Positions 11,691 to 14,169 of a stretch of 14,169 nt of DNA are shown here, piece by piece. The notes under the pieces were generated by a model. That model ran no database searches, had not been told where the DNA came from, and saw only the letters and a program-made list of their open reading frames with translations. The stretch is taken from positions 1 to 14,169 of the forward strand of contig JAILLX010000048.1 in assembly GCA_024692925.1 (NCBI GenBank), written 5' to 3'. The first letter of the stretch is position 1. Each line of letters begins with the position of its first letter. The DNA is from a bacterium (GTDB lineage: Bacteria > Pseudomonadota > Alphaproteobacteria > Rs-D84 > CACZYB01). The position numbers were made by a program, and so were the translations under genes.

Positions 11691-13142
11691 ATGGAACTAA
11701 AAAATCTTGATAATAATTACAGATTTACAAAGATTGTTGCCACAATCGGACCTGCTACTGAAGAATATGAAAATCTTAAAGCAGTAATCGAAGCTGGTGT
11801 TAATGTTTGTCGTCTTAACTTCTCTCATGGTTCACATGAAGATCATAAAAAAAGATTCGATAATATTAAAAGAATCGAAAAAGAATTAGGAAGAAAAATT
11901 GGTATTCTTGCTGATATGCAAGGTCCAAAACTTCGTGTTGGTAAATTCAAAAATGAATTTGAAATTTTGGAAGATGGTCAAGAATTTTCTTTTGATAATA
12001 ATGAAGAACTTGGGGATAAAACACGTGTTCAACTTCCAAATGTTGCAATTCTTGATGCATTAAAAGTTGGTGATTATGTTCTTATTAATGATGGTAAAAT
12101 CAAAGTTCAAGTTATTGAAAAGAATGCTAACTCTGTTAAAACAAAAGTTATCGTTGGCGGTAAAATTTCTGACAGAAAAGGTTTCAACCTTCCAAACACT
12201 GTTGTAAATCTTCCTGTATTTACAGAAAAAGATTTGGACGATTTGGAATTTGCTCTTTCTCTTGGTGTTGATTGGGTTGCTGCATCATTTGTTCAAACAC
12301 CTGATGATGTTAGATATGCAAAAAAGATTATCAATGGTCGTGCATCATTGGTATGTAAAATTGAAAAACCAACTGCTGCTATTGATTACCTTGAAGAAAT
12401 TGTTGATTTAACAGATGCAATTATGGTTGCACGTGGTGATTTGGGTGTAGAAGTTGAACCACAAATGGTTCCAATGCTTCAAAAAAGAATGATTAAACTT
12501 TGCCGTGAAAAAAGAAAACCAGTTATTGTTGCAACACATATGTTGGAATCAATGATTGATAATACATTCCCAACACGTGCCGAAGCATCTGACGTTGCAA
12601 ACGCTGTTTACGAATGCACAGATTGTGTTATGTTGTCTGCTGAAACTGCACAAGGTAAATATCCAGTAGATGCAGTAAAGATGATGTCATCAATCATTAA
12701 ACAAGTAGAAGCTGATCCAGAATACAGAAATTATATCAAAACATATACAAAGGATTTGAAAGAAAATACTTTGGGTGATGTTATGACTTCTGTTGCTGCT
12801 GATATTACAAACAAAACAGATGCAAAAGCAGTATTTGCTTACACAACATCTGGTACAACAGCAATTAATCTTTCAAAACATAAACCACATGCTCCTATTA
12901 TCGCTGTGACAACAGAAGATAAAGTTGCAGGTCGTGTGACACTTTGCTGGGGTGTGACACCAAAAGTTGTTGAATCAACAGATTCTGATAAAGTTGATGA
13001 TCTTTCAAGAACTATTGCAAAAGATCTTGGTCTTGCAAAAGAAGGTGATGAACTTGTTCTTACATTTGGTAAAGGTACTGCTACTGCAAAATCTATCTTT
13101 ACAGAAGGTGCAACAACTCTTGTTAGTGTTATTAAAGCTTAA
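11691..13142 (+). CDS. pyk: Pyruvate kinase
   Basis: Pyruvate kinase transfers the phosphate of phosphoenolpyruvate to ADP, the last ATP-yielding step of glycolysis, in the cytoplasm. The protein has 483 residues, the usual length. The N-terminal barrel opens with TKIVATIGPAT and the RLNFSHG substrate block (R41, N43, S45, H46). The catalytic CKIEKP lysine is K223, the Mg-binding E225 and D250 (VARGD) are in place, and the THMLESM signature contains T282. The B domain covers about 75-175. The C-terminal allosteric domain includes VFAYTTSGTTA near 380. AAAGGA lies seven bases upstream of ATG. It has a promoter and a terminator of its own and is transcribed alone. Confidence 0.97.
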   Translation: MELKNLDNNYRFTKIVATIGPATEEYENLKAVIEAGVNVCRLNFSHGSHEDHKKRFDNIKRIEKELGRKIGILADMQGPKLRVGKFKNEFEILEDGQEFSFDNNEELGDKTRVQLPNVAILDALKVGDYVLINDGKIKVQVIEKNANSVKTKVIVGGKISDRKGFNLPNTVVNLPVFTEKDLDDLEFALSLGVDWVAASFVQTPDDVRYAKKIINGRASLVCKIEKPTAAIDYLEEIVDLTDAIMVARGDLGVEVEPQMVPMLQKRMIKLCREKRKPVIVATHMLESMIDNTFPTRAEASDVANAVYECTDCVMLSAETAQGKYPVDAVKMMSSIIKQVEADPEYRNYIKTYTKDLKENTLGDVMTSVAADITNKTDAKAVFAYTTSGTTAINLSKHKPHAPIIAVTTEDKVAGRVTLCWGVTPKVVESTDSDKVDDLSRTIAKDLGLAKEGDELVLTFGKGTATAKSIFTEGATTLVSVIKA

Positions 13143-13165
13143 TAGTTGTTTAATACAAATAAAAA

Positions 13166-13200
13166 CGCCCCAAGGTTTTTTTCCAAGGGGTGTTTTTTTA
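13166..13200. terminator. Terminator between pyk and the converging activase gene
   Basis: ACGCCCC (13166-13172) pairs with GGGGTGT (13188-13194), with an inner GG/CC pair across an AA/AA mismatch, and T runs follow on both strands. It can serve both converging genes. Confidence 0.8.
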
Positions 13201-13213
13201 TTTAAAAATTTTT

Positions 13214-13939
13214 TTAAAATCTCATTTCCAAATTTGGAATAAGCAATCGAAGTTTTGCTTCAAATTCTTTATCTGTAAAAAATTGAGTTATTGCCTGTGC
13301 TGGTGGATTATTTGGATTATCTTTATCTACAGGTCTGTATCTTTGAACGGCATAATGTTTTACACCAAGTTTTGAAACAGTTTCGGCGATTTCCAAAATA
13401 TCTTCTTTTGAAAGAACAGTTGGGTCAGCAGTGGTACGAACTTCAAAATCTTTACCACTTTTTAATATTAAATCCAATGCCTCAAAAGCAAACTCGCCAC
13501 TTCCTTTTACCTTTGTAATTTGTTCATATTTTTTACATGGAGCCTTTATATCCAATCCAATCCAATCAATATACGGTAAAAGTTTTGCAAGTTTTTCTGG
13601 AAAACATCCGTTTGTATGAAGTCCGAATTTAAAGTGAGGAGCAAATTCTTTTATTTCCTCAATCGCAGTTATTATTTCATCAGTTTGTGAAGTTGCTTCA
13701 CCGCCACTGAAAACCACTGCATCAATGATTTTTGTACGTTTTTTAAGTAATCCTAAAACATATTCATAATTAGCTTTATCTTGTTCTGTTGGTTTTCGAT
13801 ATGCAAGAAGGTGAGGATTAGAGCAATAAATACATCTCCATGGACACCCCTGTAAAAACAAAACCGCAGAAATTTTTGTAGGATAATCTATTGTAGTGAA
13901 TGGTACTAAACCACCAATTATAATGTTTGATTTTGCCAT
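13214..13939 (-). CDS. nrdG: Radical-SAM activase, anaerobic ribonucleotide reductase type
   Basis: Radical-SAM proteins of this group bind a 4Fe-4S cluster and SAM and install a glycyl radical on a partner enzyme, here most likely the anaerobic ribonucleoside-triphosphate reductase NrdD. The 241-residue protein resembles the NrdG2 subfamily. It opens GGLVPFTTIDYPTKISAVLF, then the cluster motif C32-x3-C36-x2-C39, and the SAM-contacting SGGE at 78-81. LHTNGCFPEKL, GLDIKAP and VRTTADPTVL blocks follow. GGAGG lies seven bases before ATG. No nrdD gene is visible in the window. Other glycyl-radical activases (for example of pyruvate formate-lyase) are an alternative, but less likely. The gene diverges from the one that begins at 14060. 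Confidence 0.82.
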   Translation of the reverse strand: MAKSNIIIGGLVPFTTIDYPTKISAVLFLQGCPWRCIYCSNPHLLAYRKPTEQDKANYEYVLGLLKKRTKIIDAVVFSGGEATSQTDEIITAIEEIKEFAPHFKFGLHTNGCFPEKLAKLLPYIDWIGLDIKAPCKKYEQITKVKGSGEFAFEALDLILKSGKDFEVRTTADPTVLSKEDILEIAETVSKLGVKHYAVQRYRPVDKDNPNNPPAQAITQFFTDKEFEAKLRLLIPNLEMRF

Positions 13940-13959
13940 ATTTTTCCTCCGTATTTTTT

Positions 13960-13988
13960 ATTATAATCAAAGCAAAAAAATAAGACAA
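13960..13988 (-). promoter_or_regulatory. Promoter of the radical-SAM activase
   Basis: Minus strand TTGTCT (13983-13988) and TATAAT (13960-13965) are 17 bases apart, ending upstream of the GGAGG at 13947-13951. Confidence 0.6.
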
Positions 13989-14006
13989 GGAATTATTCTT
14001 TTCTTC

Positions 14007-14038
14007 TTGACTTAGACAAAAAATATTGTTAGGATAAT
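14007..14038 (+). promoter_or_regulatory. Weak candidate promoter of the gene at the window end
   Basis: TTGACT (14007-14012) and GATAAT (14033-14038) are 20 bases apart, longer than usual; TTAGACA within the gap offers a 14- to 15-base alternative. Confidence 0.25.
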
Positions 14039-14059
14039 CAAAAACAATCAGAGGTTAAA

Positions 14060-14169
14060 ATGGCTAAAGAAAAAATTTCTCATAAATTTGAAAAACTAAA
14101 ACCTAATTTAGATATGAATACAATTTCCATTGATGGGGATATTGTTTCTATTGATCTTTATCGTAAATA
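14060..14169 (+). CDS. Unknown protein, N-terminal fragment cut by the window end
   Basis: ATG at 14060 follows GAGG (14051-14054) by five bases and opens 36 codons with no stop. The visible peptide begins MAKEKISHKFEKLKPNLDMN and continues TISIDGDIVSIDLYRK. It has no signal peptide and no recognisable domain so far. The gene diverges from the radical-SAM activase. Confidence 0.65.
   Translation, partial: MAKEKISHKFEKLKPNLDMNTISIDGDIVSIDLYRK

Noticed and set aside
1..14169. CRISPR array, integrase, phage or toxin-antitoxin genes
   Set aside because: No regularly spaced direct repeats and no such protein motifs were seen on either strand.

Overview
The window is AT-rich chromosomal DNA from an alphaproteobacterium. 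The lineage call rests on a GapR nucleoid protein (DUF2312), a MipZ division-site ATPase and an LptG of the alphaproteobacterial type, including its C-terminal EDG. A radical-SAM activase of the anaerobic ribonucleotide reductase type points to anaerobic life. This fits the AT-rich, uncultured, host-associated (gut) alphaproteobacteria, but that placement is inference.

Layout. (1) 1-2783: envelope genes. LptG, the LPS-export permease, is split by an in-frame TAG. It is followed by a periplasmic solute-binding-like protein and, from its own promoter, a secreted protein with an acidic N-terminal tract. (2) 2790-4794: rpsB-tsf with promoter, leader and terminator, then tRNA-Val(GAC). (3) 4800-7557: an operon-like cassette of three secreted cysteine-rich proteins, two with GCC2/GCC3 (EGF/TNFR-like) repeats, behind a structured leader and closed by a terminator. 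(4) 7560-7860: palindromic repeats typical of alphaproteobacterial genomes, then tRNA-Arg(CCG) on the minus strand. (5) 7960-8796: mipZ. (6) 8793-11216, minus strand: PAP2 phosphatase, a long structured leader, an unknown helical protein and a Gfo/Idh/MocA sugar-nucleotide dehydrogenase. (7) 11265-13200: gapR diverging from pyk. (8) 13214-14169: nrdG-like activase (minus) diverging from an unknown gene cut by the window end.

Most genes are housekeeping: translation (rpsB, tsf, two tRNAs), glycolysis (pyk), cell-cycle and chromosome organisation (mipZ, gapR) and envelope biogenesis (lptG, PAP2, sugar-nucleotide dehydrogenase). The accessory part is the cysteine-rich cassette between the two tRNA genes.

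The observations most worth a second look are: the amber codon inside lptG; a roughly 185-nt structured leader ending in a perfect terminator just upstream of the PAP2 gene, which looks like an attenuator or an undescribed riboswitch or sRNA; the cysteine-rich cassette; and a possible pseudoknot next to the first ribosome-binding site of that cassette.
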